Positions 1-7,719 of a stretch of 23,716 bases of DNA are shown piece by piece. The notes beneath the pieces were generated by a model. That model saw only the letters and a list, made by a program, of their open reading frames with translations. It was not told where the DNA came from and made no database searches. The position numbers were made by a program, and so were the translations under genes. The stretch covers positions 1-23,716 of the forward strand of contig CAJUIX010000034.1 of the NCBI GenBank assembly GCA_910586665.1, in the 5' to 3' direction. The DNA comes from an uncultured Duncaniella sp. (GTDB lineage: Bacteria; Bacteroidota; Bacteroidia; Bacteroidales; Muribaculaceae). Position 1 is the first letter of the stretch, and every line of letters begins with the position of its first letter.

Positions 1-72
1 CAACAAACAAATGACATGCCTCATTATGTTAATTAATTTTTAAATCGTACTTAATAAAAACAATAATTATAA

Positions 73-448
73 TCAAAAATTTAATTTTCCTGTAAATATC
101 TGATTCCCGTCAGTTTGACAGGTTATATCATATTCTCCATAAAGATTAGGAATATTGATTTCAGGGTTCTCGGCAAAGACAACGCCTGAGAATACAGGCA
201 ACTTCTCGTCACCGACGCTCACATATATAATGAATATAATGTGGCATATCAAAACGTATAAAATTATTAGAATATATACATTTTATATATCCTTTAGAAG
301 GACTTCGGAGTCCTCTTTTTGAAGGCGCTTTTTGCAAATACTCTACGTTTGTATTTCCTTGTTCAATTGATTTACTTTCTGCATTTAAATAAGCTGCATC
401 AGCTAAACATACAGATAAAAGAAGAATTTTTAAAATAAATTTTTTCAT
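73..448 (-). pseudogene. DUF3244-like small secreted protein, broken by a frameshift
   Basis: The first frame runs from ATG at 448 to a stop at 209-211 (79 aa). It starts with a signal peptide (MKKFILKILLLSVCLADA). After the segment FIRFDMPHYIHYI the reading shifts by one base. The neighbouring frame then continues with YVSVGDEKLPVFSGVVF and ends ITCQTDGNQIFTGKLNF with a TGA at 73-75. Joined, the two parts match the intact protein at 9614-9991 end to end: both have xxYxxCxYS, a FxMP segment, GVVF, a GEYxITCxTDGNQxFTG stretch and a terminal LxF. The assignment to DUF3244 (small Ig-like exported proteins of Bacteroidetes) is from memory of the family and is moderate. The gene has its own promoter and lies downstream of the TPR regulator at 695-2320. 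A sequencing error could also explain the shift. Confidence 0.75.
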
Positions 449-470
449 AATGTTTATTAATTTGATACTG

Positions 471-502
471 CAAAATTACTATCAGCAGGTCTGCAAGGCA
501 AA
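471..502 (-). promoter_or_regulatory. Bacteroidetes-type promoter of the DUF3244-like gene
   Basis: Read on the minus strand, TTTG (499-502) is followed after 20 nt by TAATTTTG (471-478), a full match to the -33/-7 consensus TTTG and TAnnTTTG. The start codon lies 22 nt further on. The -7 box is identical to that of the paralogous gene at 9614. Confidence 0.7.
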
Positions 503-562
503 AATATTGCTCAATTTCAGTGGTCCATCCAAAGATATAACATGCAATATATCAAATAAATA

Positions 563-596
563 AAAAGGCGACCAATTCATTTTTTGGTCGTCTTTT
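563..596 (-). terminator. Hairpin terminator after the TPR regulator
   Basis: A 13-bp stem (563-575 with 584-596, one G-T pair) encloses an 8-nt loop. On the minus strand the stem is followed by T-rich sequence. It separates the regulator at 695-2320 from the promoter at 471-502, so the small downstream gene is probably transcribed on its own. Confidence 0.75.
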
Positions 597-694
597 ATAA
601 TCAAACTCATTATATATTAATATTCAGGCATTTAGGCTTTAAACCAATCTTCCTCTAACAGCATATTCATATTAACATACTTATAACCACCTCA

Positions 695-2320
695 TTATGA
701 TATAATATTCAAATAATCTTCTTTATATTTGGTATTTTTAGTTCTAAATTTATTCTTTAGCCTCTTTCTGCGGGCATAGACAGCGGTGATTTTTTCCTCT
801 CCAAGAAACATTGCTATTGCCGAATTGGAGAAGCCGAGGATTGAATATAGAAACAACCGATAATCCATATCGAGCATATTGGGGAAGTCTGTCTTAAGCT
901 TAGTCATAATCCCGTCATAGTGGGTGTCGATATAATCACTAAGTTCTTGTAGCTTCTTTTCATCTTTAGAAAGTTGCTCGATTAGAGAATCAATTTCTTT
1001 TGAGACTTGCTTTTTGGCTACAGACGAATTGTTCTTTTCATAAAGAATCTGACAAAGATTATCGAGAATATCAAAGCGCTCGGCCAATAAAGATTGGATT
1101 CTTGATTTAGCATCTTTGTTATTTATAGCTATCATTTCTCTTAGATTCTCAGCAATCTCAATGTTTCTATTAATTCTTTCTTCCTGTTTTTTACGATATC
1201 GAGCTGCATATACAAGCCCAATGATAAGAAATATGACAATAATCACAGCCGAATACCATATTATAATCCGTGTGTTTTTTAATTCAGCCTCCCTCACACT
1301 TTGTTCGTAATCATAAAATTCAGATACCGTTCCTGTAATATTTTGAGTTAAAATATTACGCAAAATACTATCAGTCTCTGAATTCATCTTTTTCAATGAG
1401 TTCATAGCTTGCGGTATAGAATCCATTGCTTCATAAATTTCACACTTCATCCAATTTCCAATACCATTGGAGAGATTCGAGCATCTTTTCGATAAGTCAA
1501 GAGCACTATCCATATCTCCAAGTCGAATGTATGTAAGAAGTAGATATAATGAATCAGAAATTTCTGCTTGGTCCGACCTAACAATGTCATGAAATAGATG
1601 AAAAGCATCGGAAATTCTTTTCATCTTCAGATAAGCAAGACCTGCAGTTCGCCTTGCTTCAACATCCAAATATGAATCATTACACTTTTTTGCAGAATCA
1701 ATTAATTGAGTTGACAATATTATAGCTTTGTCAAGACTTCCTCCATTAGAATATGCACCTGCAAGAGACAACATTGCATAATTTATTTGAGGCTGTCTGT
1801 TTATTAATCGAAATTGATCAACCCCAATTTCAGCATATTTAATAGCTTCTGAACCATTATGGGTATATGTATAGATATTGGAAATTCCATAAGCACTCAT
1901 TGCTATCCAATAATTATCATTAATTTCCTTGGCAATACTATGGGCAATCATTGAATACATTATTGCTTTGGAATATAATTTCATTTCATTGTAAACCTGC
2001 CCGCAATAGTGGTACGCCAGCATTTGGTGATACAGGTCGTCAGTACGGTCGAAGTAGTCCACCGCGGCTGAAATCAGGGAGTCGTCGGTGACGGCGATAT
2101 AATTTTTATACTGCGCCTGGGTCAGGAGGAGGGCATAGAGGGCACTTTCGCGCTTCCCGCGGAGGCGCGAGGGGTCAATCTGCCGCATGACGGCGAGGGC
2201 GGAGTCGGGGTGCGACTCCATGAGCGACTCGGCCCGCTGCATGGCGCGGTCGGCGGAACCCGACATGGAGCAGGAGGCAAGTATGAGGCTTAGGAATGTG
2301 ACGATAATCAGTCTGTACAT
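695..2320 (-). CDS. Membrane-anchored TPR regulator with C-terminal HTH (copy 1)
   Basis: The 541-aa protein is read from ATG at 2320. That start gives a clean exported N-terminus with a lipobox (LILASC, Cys17), and a -7 box lies just upstream; the open frame extends further up but without signal features. Order: signal/lipobox 1-17; helical TPR-like repeats about 20-345 (starting ESLMESHPDSALAVMRQID); one transmembrane helix about 351-374; a cytoplasmic coiled coil about 376-475; and a C-terminal HTH about 487-523 (LYSILGFSNSAIAMFLGEE, then the basic YARRKRLKNKF). This plan puts the TPR part in the periplasm and the HTH in the cytoplasm, as in a one-component membrane sensor. It is a full-length paralogue of 7720-9363. 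The first ~110 codons are GC-rich and the rest AT-rich. The ligand and targets are unknown; the downstream small gene is the obvious candidate target. Confidence 0.85.
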   Translation of the reverse strand: MYRLIIVTFLSLILASCSMSGSADRAMQRAESLMESHPDSALAVMRQIDPSRLRGKRESALYALLLTQAQYKNYIAVTDDSLISAAVDYFDRTDDLYHQMLAYHYCGQVYNEMKLYSKAIMYSMIAHSIAKEINDNYWIAMSAYGISNIYTYTHNGSEAIKYAEIGVDQFRLINRQPQINYAMLSLAGAYSNGGSLDKAIILSTQLIDSAKKCNDSYLDVEARRTAGLAYLKMKRISDAFHLFHDIVRSDQAEISDSLYLLLTYIRLGDMDSALDLSKRCSNLSNGIGNWMKCEIYEAMDSIPQAMNSLKKMNSETDSILRNILTQNITGTVSEFYDYEQSVREAELKNTRIIIWYSAVIIVIFLIIGLVYAARYRKKQEERINRNIEIAENLREMIAINNKDAKSRIQSLLAERFDILDNLCQILYEKNNSSVAKKQVSKEIDSLIEQLSKDEKKLQELSDYIDTHYDGIMTKLKTDFPNMLDMDYRLFLYSILGFSNSAIAMFLGEEKITAVYARRKRLKNKFRTKNTKYKEDYLNIIS

Positions 2321-2366
2321 GGCCGGGGCAGCTAACAGGATTCGGACAGCATAAGGATCCGCTGTG

Positions 2367-2374
2367 CAAAGATA
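2367..2374 (-). promoter_or_regulatory. -7 box of TPR regulator copy 1
   Basis: The minus strand reads TATCTTTG, a full match to TAnnTTTG, about 46 nt upstream of the start at 2320. No clear TTTG is seen at the usual -33 distance. It supports the 2320 start over the longer open frame. Confidence 0.5.
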
Positions 2375-2398
2375 CGAAAAATCAGGCAATCTGTCGAT

Positions 2399-2430
2399 AA
2401 AAAAGCCGCCGCGTGGTCTGACGCGGCGGC
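2399..2430 (-). terminator. Intrinsic terminator after the DUF4332 gene
   Basis: A GC-rich 10-bp perfect stem (2405-2414 with 2421-2430) has a 6-nt loop. On the minus strand it is followed by six T residues (2399-2404). It ends transcription from 2468-2875 before the promoter of the TPR regulator. Confidence 0.85.
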
Positions 2431-2467
2431 TGTGGGAATGTGTGTGTTTTTCTGTCAAAAAAGTCTT

Positions 2468-2875
2468 TCAATAACTGATGACCGGCTCGAGTTCCTTGGC
2501 CTGGGCAATCATTTTCTCCAATTCGGAGAGTGAGGGGATGCGGTTGCAGAGATTCTTCTTCTCGTTGACCTCCTCGAGCTTCTGATGGAGGTTGGCGGGG
2601 ACGCGGTGGCGGAACTCCTTGACGGTGTCAACCCCTGCGGCCTCGAGCAGCTCGGCAAACTGGCCGGCTATGCCCTTGATGCGGAAGAGGTCGGCATGGT
2701 TGGCCCATTTGAGGATGAGCTTGTCGCTGATCCCGGTCTTTTCGGCAACATCATCACGACCCTTCTTCGTGGCACACGCCGTTAGGAGATCGTCGGTGGT
2801 CTTGATGCCGACAGCTTCGAGCTTCTTGGCGAAAGATGCGCCAATACCCTCGATTTGTTCAATTTTATAAGCCAT
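2468..2875 (-). CDS. DUF4332 domain protein (helix-hairpin-helix-like)
   Basis: The 135-aa protein has the features of the DUF4332 family seen across Bacteroidetes. It opens YKIEQIEGIGASFAKKLEAV, then has TTDDLL, GRDDVAEKTGIS, ILKWANHADLFRIKGI and LLEAAGVDTVKEF. Two GIG/GIA-type helix-hairpin-helix turns (about residues 9-24 and 86-100) suggest a compact nucleic-acid-binding or protein-binding fold. There is no signal peptide, so it should be cytoplasmic. The length is normal for the family. It has its own terminator and no co-transcribed partner. The precise role is not known. Confidence 0.88.
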   Translation of the reverse strand: MAYKIEQIEGIGASFAKKLEAVGIKTTDDLLTACATKKGRDDVAEKTGISDKLILKWANHADLFRIKGIAGQFAELLEAAGVDTVKEFRHRVPANLHQKLEEVNEKKNLCNRIPSLSELEKMIAQAKELEPVISY

Positions 2876-3031
2876 GACAGTTGTTTTTTGGTGAGACTTT
2901 TCAATAAAAACAAACTATCACGCCCCGAAGTTGCCCCCGGAAGGAGAAATATTTGCGGGAAAGAGATAGTTTTTTATCTTAAACGCACAAATTTATTTAC
3001 CGACAGGAGATAATATCCGGGAATAAAACAG

Positions 3032-3039
3032 TATATTTG
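3032..3039 (+). promoter_or_regulatory. -7 box of the XRE regulator
   Basis: TATATTTG matches TAnnTTTG fully and lies 43 nt upstream of the ATG at 3083. No good -33 box is seen. Confidence 0.45.
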
Positions 3040-3082
3040 CAACAAATAATATTATATTTATTAAATACAATATTAAGGGTTA

Positions 3083-3400
3083 ATGAATAATATAATATCA
3101 CTTAATATAGCTACTCCTGCCGAGGTCGCGAAGGGGATAGCCGCACGGGTCAAGGCTCGGAGACTGGAACTCGACCTGACACAGGAAGGGATGTCGGCAA
3201 GGGCGGGAATCAAATTCGCGACCTACCGCCGCTTTGAGCAGACAGGCGAAATCTCATTGCGGGGCTTGCTCCAGATAGGCTTCGCCCTGAACGTCCTCCA
3301 TGAGTTCGAGGCTCTCTTCACTCAAAGACAATACCGGTCGCTCGACGACGTGCTCAACAACAGTAGCATCACCCGCAAAAGAGGGAAGAAAAATGGATAA
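3083..3400 (+). CDS. XRE-family HTH regulator, HipB-antitoxin-like, no visible toxin partner
   Basis: The 105-aa protein carries an XRE helix-turn-helix at about residues 18-66 (IAARVKARRLELDLTQEGMS, then AGIKFATYRRFEQTGEIS). The C-terminal segment (FEALFTQRQYRSLDDVL, then a basic RKRGKKNG tail) resembles HipB-like antitoxins that precede hipA toxin genes. Here the next gene is convergent (the S41 peptidase), and the 55-nt gap downstream holds only a hairpin. It is therefore either a solitary regulator or an antitoxin relic. It should bind DNA in the cytoplasm, possibly its own promoter. The family call is firm; the HipB link is inference from the C-terminus. Confidence 0.82.
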   Translation: MNNIISLNIATPAEVAKGIAARVKARRLELDLTQEGMSARAGIKFATYRRFEQTGEISLRGLLQIGFALNVLHEFEALFTQRQYRSLDDVLNNSSITRKRGKKNG

Positions 3401-3428
3401 TATCAGGCAAGTAGATATTATCCATTTT
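3390..3428. terminator. Convergent bidirectional terminator
   Basis: A perfect 15-bp inverted repeat (3390-3404 with 3414-3428) has a 9-nt loop and A/T-rich outer ends that give a U tract in both directions. The left arm contains the TAA stop of the XRE gene (3398-3400). It can serve both the XRE gene and the leftward S41 peptidase gene. Confidence 0.8.
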
Positions 3429-3455
3429 CAGTACTGAAACTCCGACCAGGCGGCT

Positions 3456-5051
3456 CTACCTATTGTCGCGGAGGTAGGAGGCGTAGCGGGCGGGGTCGTT
3501 GATTATGGCTATGGCTTCGGAGAAAATCGGGTCGAAGGGGGCGACGACTTTCGAGTAGGTCGACTGCTCGTAGATGTCGCGCCCGATGAGCCCCTTGACG
3601 ACGGCCTCGAGTATCGGGCGGGAACGGTTGTATTCCTCCTCCTTGAACTCCACGCCGTCCTTCTTGCCCTGCTCGAAGAGTGTGGCCATAAGCTCGGGAG
3701 TGACAGTGAAGCGGGCCACGAAGTCATCCTCCGTCGGATACTGCTTTTTCAGCTCGGCGCGATGCTCGTCGACATAGTTGACGCAGAAATTATTGATAGA
3801 GCCTTTGGCTATGAGGTCGCGGTAGTAGGTGGAGTACATCGTCGTGTCAATCGCCACGAAGCGGTCAGGCTGTATGCCGCCTCCACCATAGACCGGGCGG
3901 TGGAGGCGCTTGGTGAAGTAGCGGAGCGAGTCGGGGAAGTGGCGGATGCTGTCCTCACTGGTAAACTCGCCGGAGTTGTAGCGGTTGATGATGTCGAGCT
4001 GGTAGCTCTCGTCGTCGCCGTCGGTGTAGGGCTTCTGTATGCAGCGGCCCGAGGGAGTATGGTAGCGCGACACGGTCAGACGCATCATAGAGCCGTCGGG
4101 GAAGGGGAAGGGGCGCTGGACGAGTCCCTTGCCGAAGGTGCGGCGTCCGACGATGACGCCGCGGTCATTGTCCTGGATGGCTCCCGACAGAATCTCGGAG
4201 GCGGAGGCGGAATACTGGTTGACCATCACGACCACGCGGCCGTCGCCAAAGTTGCCGTCGCGCTCAGCCTTATACTCTGCCACGCCGTTCTTGGGCGACT
4301 CGGTGTAGACCACCATGTCGCCTGACTTCAGAAACATCTCGGCAATCTCCGTGGCCGGGCGCATGTAGCCGCCTCCGTTGTCAGTGAGATCGAAGATGAG
4401 GTGGCGCATACCCTGCTTGCGCAGCTTGTCCATAGCCTCCTTCACCTCCTGGGTCGTCGCCTCGGCAAAGCGGCTGAGATTAATGTAGCCGACGGAGTCA
4501 TTAATCATGTAGGAGACCTCGACGCTGTAGATAGGGATATCGTCGCGCACCACGCGGAACTCGAGCGGCTCGGCGCTACCCTTGCGCACCACCTTTAGAT
4601 TGGCCACGGTGCCCTTCGGGCCGCGGAGCACCTTCATGATGGCGGTGTTCTTCTTCTTGACACCCGCTATGACAGTGTCGTTGCAGGCAATGATACGGTC
4701 GCCGGGGACGATGCCTATGCGCTCCGAGGGGCCGCCGGCCACCGACTCGATGACATAGAGCGTGTCGTTGACCATCTGGAAGCGGATGCCGATGCCGGAG
4801 AAGTTGCCGTCGAGCGGCTCGGTCAGCTCCTTGGTCTCTTCGGGGGAGGAGTAGGTGGAGTGCGGGTCGAGGGTCTTCAACATGGCAATGATAGCCTCGG
4901 TCACCACCTTGGCCGTGTCGACCTCGTCGACATAGTATGCCTCTATAATCTGCTCGGCAAAACGCAGCTTGCGCTCGGGGGTGAACTGCAACTGCCCCAG
5001 CGAGGTCAGGGCGACCCCGGCGAGCACAAACAGGCTTAGTAGTTTCTTCAT
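3456..5051 (-). CDS. S41 family carboxy-terminal processing peptidase with PDZ domain
   Basis: The 531-aa protein is exported by an N-terminal signal (MKKLLSLFVLAGVALTSLGQ). Order: helical N-terminal region to about 80; PDZ domain about 80-165 (GIGIRF, then VPGDRIIACNDT); S41 peptidase core about 185-375. The serine/lysine dyad is recognisable as Ser283 in SASASEI and Lys308 in FGKG, 25 residues apart as in Prc/CtpA. The family cleaves periplasmic proteins near their C-termini. The C-terminal ~150 residues form the extension usual in Bacteroidetes members. It is the last gene of the leftward run parE-coaD-S41, with 23 bp between coaD and this start. The substrate is not known. Confidence 0.93.
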   Translation of the reverse strand: MKKLLSLFVLAGVALTSLGQLQFTPERKLRFAEQIIEAYYVDEVDTAKVVTEAIIAMLKTLDPHSTYSSPEETKELTEPLDGNFSGIGIRFQMVNDTLYVIESVAGGPSERIGIVPGDRIIACNDTVIAGVKKKNTAIMKVLRGPKGTVANLKVVRKGSAEPLEFRVVRDDIPIYSVEVSYMINDSVGYINLSRFAEATTQEVKEAMDKLRKQGMRHLIFDLTDNGGGYMRPATEIAEMFLKSGDMVVYTESPKNGVAEYKAERDGNFGDGRVVVMVNQYSASASEILSGAIQDNDRGVIVGRRTFGKGLVQRPFPFPDGSMMRLTVSRYHTPSGRCIQKPYTDGDDESYQLDIINRYNSGEFTSEDSIRHFPDSLRYFTKRLHRPVYGGGGIQPDRFVAIDTTMYSTYYRDLIAKGSINNFCVNYVDEHRAELKKQYPTEDDFVARFTVTPELMATLFEQGKKDGVEFKEEEYNRSRPILEAVVKGLIGRDIYEQSTYSKVVAPFDPIFSEAIAIINDPARYASYLRDNR

Positions 5052-5074
5052 CGTGTATGTTTTTTCTATCTGTG

Positions 5075-5521
5075 TTATTTCTTTCTGGGTAAAAACTCAC
5101 TGACGTCGCGGCCGTATGACTCAAGCTCGCGGACCACCGAGGAGGATACCGCGGCATACTCCGGGAGGGTGAAGAGCAGCAGGGTCTCTATGCCTGAAAT
5201 CCGGCGGTTGATGTCGGCGAGGTTGCGCTCATATTCAAAGTCGAGAGTCGACCTCACCCCGCGGAGCATCCAGCGTGCGCCCTCGCGGCGGCAGGCGTCG
5301 ACGGTCAGCCCCTCGTAGCTGATGACGCTGACTTTCGGCTCGCCGGCATAGAGTGAGCGGATACTCTCGACAGGCGACGCGCCGCAACCTCCCCCGTGCT
5401 TGCAGGAGTTGACCCCGACAGCTATCACCACGCGGTCGAAAAGCGGGAGCACGCGGTCGACCAGCGACTGGTGGCCGACAGTGAAGGGGTTGAAGGAGCC
5501 GGGAAACAAGATTGTATTCAT
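5075..5521 (-). CDS. coaD: Pantetheine-phosphate adenylyltransferase
   Basis: The 148-aa cytoplasmic enzyme transfers AMP from ATP to 4'-phosphopantetheine, the penultimate step of coenzyme A synthesis. Family motifs are all visible: FPGSFNPFTVGH (the T/HxGH nucleotidyltransferase motif, Thr14-His17), RGVRSTLDFEYE (Arg87-Arg90, ATP/substrate binding) and VSSSVVRE (residues 125-132, the ISSS motif). Lys41 sits in the expected loop, though the usual proline-rich PLFS stretch after it is replaced by a glycine/cysteine run. It is slightly shorter than many CoaD proteins. It is placed 41 bp after parE and 23 bp before the S41 peptidase, so probably co-transcribed. Confidence 0.96.
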   Translation of the reverse strand: MNTILFPGSFNPFTVGHQSLVDRVLPLFDRVVIAVGVNSCKHGGGCGASPVESIRSLYAGEPKVSVISYEGLTVDACRREGARWMLRGVRSTLDFEYERNLADINRRISGIETLLLFTLPEYAAVSSSVVRELESYGRDVSEFLPRKK

Positions 5522-5562
5522 TTCGCTATAGTCTCATGTGTGTGTCGCAGGAGTATTGACGC

Positions 5563-7557
5563 CTATCCGATCTCGGAGTCATCCTCTACAACAAGATTTT
5601 CAATGATGAAGTTCTGACGCTCCATAGTATTTTTACCCATATAGAACTCGAGCAGCTCGGCGACGGCGTCCTCCTTGCGGAGGGTGACGCGGTCGAGCCT
5701 CATGTCGGGACCTATGAAACCGCGGAATTCCTCGGGCGAGATCTCGCCGAGACCCTTGAACCGGGTAATCTCAGCATTGTCGCCCAGCTTCTCGATAGCG
5801 GCTACGCGCTCCTCGTCGGTGTAGCAGTAGTAGGTATCGTCAGACGCGCCAGCCGAGTTGCGGGCGCCGCGCTTGGTGGTCTTATGGTTGCGCACTCGGA
5901 AGAGCGGGGTCTGGAGCACATAGAGATGCCCCTTCTTGATCATGTCGGGGAAGAACTGGAGGAAGAACGTCAGCAGCAGCAGTCGTATGTGCATACCGTC
6001 GACATCGGCATCGGTCGCGATGATGACCTTGTTGTAGCGCAGGCCGTCGATGCCCTCCTCGATGTTGAGCGCGGCCTGGAGGAGGTTGAACTCCTCGTTC
6101 TCATAGAGAATCTTGGCCGGGACACCGTAGGAGTTCTTCGGCTTGCCTCGCAGCGAGAAGACCGCCTGGGTCTCGACGTCGCGAATCTTGGTGATAGATC
6201 CGGCTGCCGAGTCACCCTCGGTGATGAATATCGACGAGGCGAGCTTCTTTTCCTCGTCGCCGCGTATGTCGTTGAGATGCGCGCGGCAGTCGAGCAGCTT
6301 CTTGTTGTGGAGGTTGGCTTTCTTCTGCTTCTCGCGGGCGAGCTTGGTGATGCCGGCCATAGCCTTGCGGTCGCGCTCGCTCTCCTGCACCTTCTTGAGT
6401 ATGATTTCGGCTATGTCGGTGTTGCGGTGGAGATAGTTGTCAAGCTCGGTCTTTATGAAGTCGCCGACAAACTTCGCCACCGTCGGCCCCTCGGGCCCCA
6501 TGTCGCGGCTGCCGAGCTTGGTCTTGGTCTGCGACTCGAACACCGGCTCCTCGACCTTGATGGACACGGCTGCAATCATGCCGTTGCGTATGTCGGAATA
6601 GTCGAAGTCTTTCTTGAAATACTCCTTGATTGTGCGCGACGCCGCCTCCTTGAAGGCCGTGAGGTGGGTGCCACCCTGGGTGGTGTGCTGGCCGTTGACA
6701 AAGGAGTAATACTCCTCGCCGCGCTGGTTGGCGTGGGTGATTGCCACCTCGATGTCGTCACCCTTCAGGTGGATGGGCGCGTAGAGCGGCTCGGTGGTCA
6801 TGGCGTCCTTCAACAGGTCGAGCAGACCGTTGCGCGATATGTAGCGCTTGCCGTTGAACACGATTGCCAGCCCCGTGTTGAGGAAGGTATAATTCTTGAC
6901 GAGGGGGATGATGAACTCGTCGCGGTAGTGGTAGTCACGGAAGATGCCCGCGTCGGGGGTGAAGCGCACCAGTGTGCCGTTAGGCTCCTCGGTGGGTTCG
7001 ATGCCGCTCTCCTCGACTATGTCGCCGCAGCGGTAAAGCACGCTCTTCATCTGCCCGTCGCGCACGCTGCGGATGAAAAACTCGGTCGAGAGGGCGTTGA
7101 CGGCCTTGATGCCGACACCGTTGAGGCCCACGGACTTTTTGAAGGCCTTGGAGTCATACTTGCCGCCGGTATTCATGCGCGACGAGACGTCGACGAGCTT
7201 GCCCAGCGGGACGCCGCGACCGAAGTCGCGCACGGTGACTGTCCCCTCGGCCACGTCGACAAGAATCTGCCGTCCGAAGCCCATCATATACTCGTCGATG
7301 GCATTGTCGAGCACCTCCTTGATCAGCACATAGATACCGTCGTCATAGTTCGAGCCGTCGCCGAGCTTGCCGATATACATGCCCGGACGCCGGCGGATAT
7401 GTTCCTTCCAGTCGAGGGTCTTGATGTCGTCCTCGCTGTAGTCGGCTGCGGCGGCCACCACGGCCTCCGCAGCGGCATCGTCGGGCGTCAGGTCGCCGGC
7501 CTCGGCGGCGCCGAAAATATCATCGTTGTCTATCGAATTTTCACTGTTATTTGTCAT
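5563..7557 (-). CDS. parE: DNA topoisomerase IV subunit B
   Basis: This type IIA topoisomerase ATPase subunit (664 aa from ATG 7557) works with ParC in chromosome decatenation. GHKL ATPase residues are in EVLDNAIDEY (Glu81, Asn85), the glycine-rich GGKYDSKAFKKSVGLNGVGI and QTKTKLGS. The TOPRIM domain has TEGDSAAG (Glu447) and the DADVD metal motif (Asp516/518/520), followed by TRFKGLGE. The wording LDWKEHIRRRPGMYIGKLGD and DNAIDEYMMGFG is typical of Bacteroidetes ParE rather than GyrB. The open frame extends 41 codons further, but the extension is unlike the family and crosses a TAAATTTG -7 box at 7594-7601. An acidic Ala-rich linker (residues 10-45) precedes the conserved region. Confidence 0.93.
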   Translation of the reverse strand: MTNNSENSIDNDDIFGAAEAGDLTPDDAAAEAVVAAAADYSEDDIKTLDWKEHIRRRPGMYIGKLGDGSNYDDGIYVLIKEVLDNAIDEYMMGFGRQILVDVAEGTVTVRDFGRGVPLGKLVDVSSRMNTGGKYDSKAFKKSVGLNGVGIKAVNALSTEFFIRSVRDGQMKSVLYRCGDIVEESGIEPTEEPNGTLVRFTPDAGIFRDYHYRDEFIIPLVKNYTFLNTGLAIVFNGKRYISRNGLLDLLKDAMTTEPLYAPIHLKGDDIEVAITHANQRGEEYYSFVNGQHTTQGGTHLTAFKEAASRTIKEYFKKDFDYSDIRNGMIAAVSIKVEEPVFESQTKTKLGSRDMGPEGPTVAKFVGDFIKTELDNYLHRNTDIAEIILKKVQESERDRKAMAGITKLAREKQKKANLHNKKLLDCRAHLNDIRGDEEKKLASSIFITEGDSAAGSITKIRDVETQAVFSLRGKPKNSYGVPAKILYENEEFNLLQAALNIEEGIDGLRYNKVIIATDADVDGMHIRLLLLTFFLQFFPDMIKKGHLYVLQTPLFRVRNHKTTKRGARNSAGASDDTYYCYTDEERVAAIEKLGDNAEITRFKGLGEISPEEFRGFIGPDMRLDRVTLRKEDAVAELLEFYMGKNTMERQNFIIENLVVEDDSEIG

Positions 7558-7593
7558 ACTTGTCTCTGCGCGAATTGATGAATCTGAATAGCG

Positions 7594-7601
7594 CAAATTT
7601 A
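7594..7601 (-). promoter_or_regulatory. -7 box of the parE run
   Basis: The minus strand reads TAAATTTG, a full TAnnTTTG match, 36 nt before the ATG at 7557. It is divergent from the promoter of the TPR regulator at 7720. No convincing -33 box is visible. Confidence 0.5.
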
Positions 7602-7661
7602 CGAAAAAATTGCCAAATAACCTCGCCCCCCGCGCCTTATCACACGTTTTTTGACACCCTT

Positions 7662-7693
7662 TTTGCCATTCAGCCCCCAAATTACTAAATTTG
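7662..7693 (+). promoter_or_regulatory. Promoter of TPR regulator copy 2
   Basis: TTTG (7662-7665) is followed after 20 nt by TAAATTTG (7686-7693), both full consensus matches. The ATG at 7720 follows after 26 nt. This supports 7720 over the upstream in-frame ATG at 7651. Confidence 0.7.
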
Positions 7694-7719
7694 CCTCTTC
7701 AAACTCCCCTACCTCACTA

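Noticed and set aside
3083..3400. Complete HipBA toxin-antitoxin module
   Set aside because: No hipA-like gene follows or precedes the XRE gene in the window.
3762..4598. Open frames on the plus strand within the S41 peptidase gene
   Set aside because: Opposite a gene with an intact catalytic dyad and PDZ domain; these are complementary-strand artefacts.
5884..7578. Very long open frame on the plus strand opposite parE
   Set aside because: It mirrors the GC-rich third positions of parE; the translation is a low-complexity Val/Leu/Asp/Gly-rich string without domains, and parE itself is certain.
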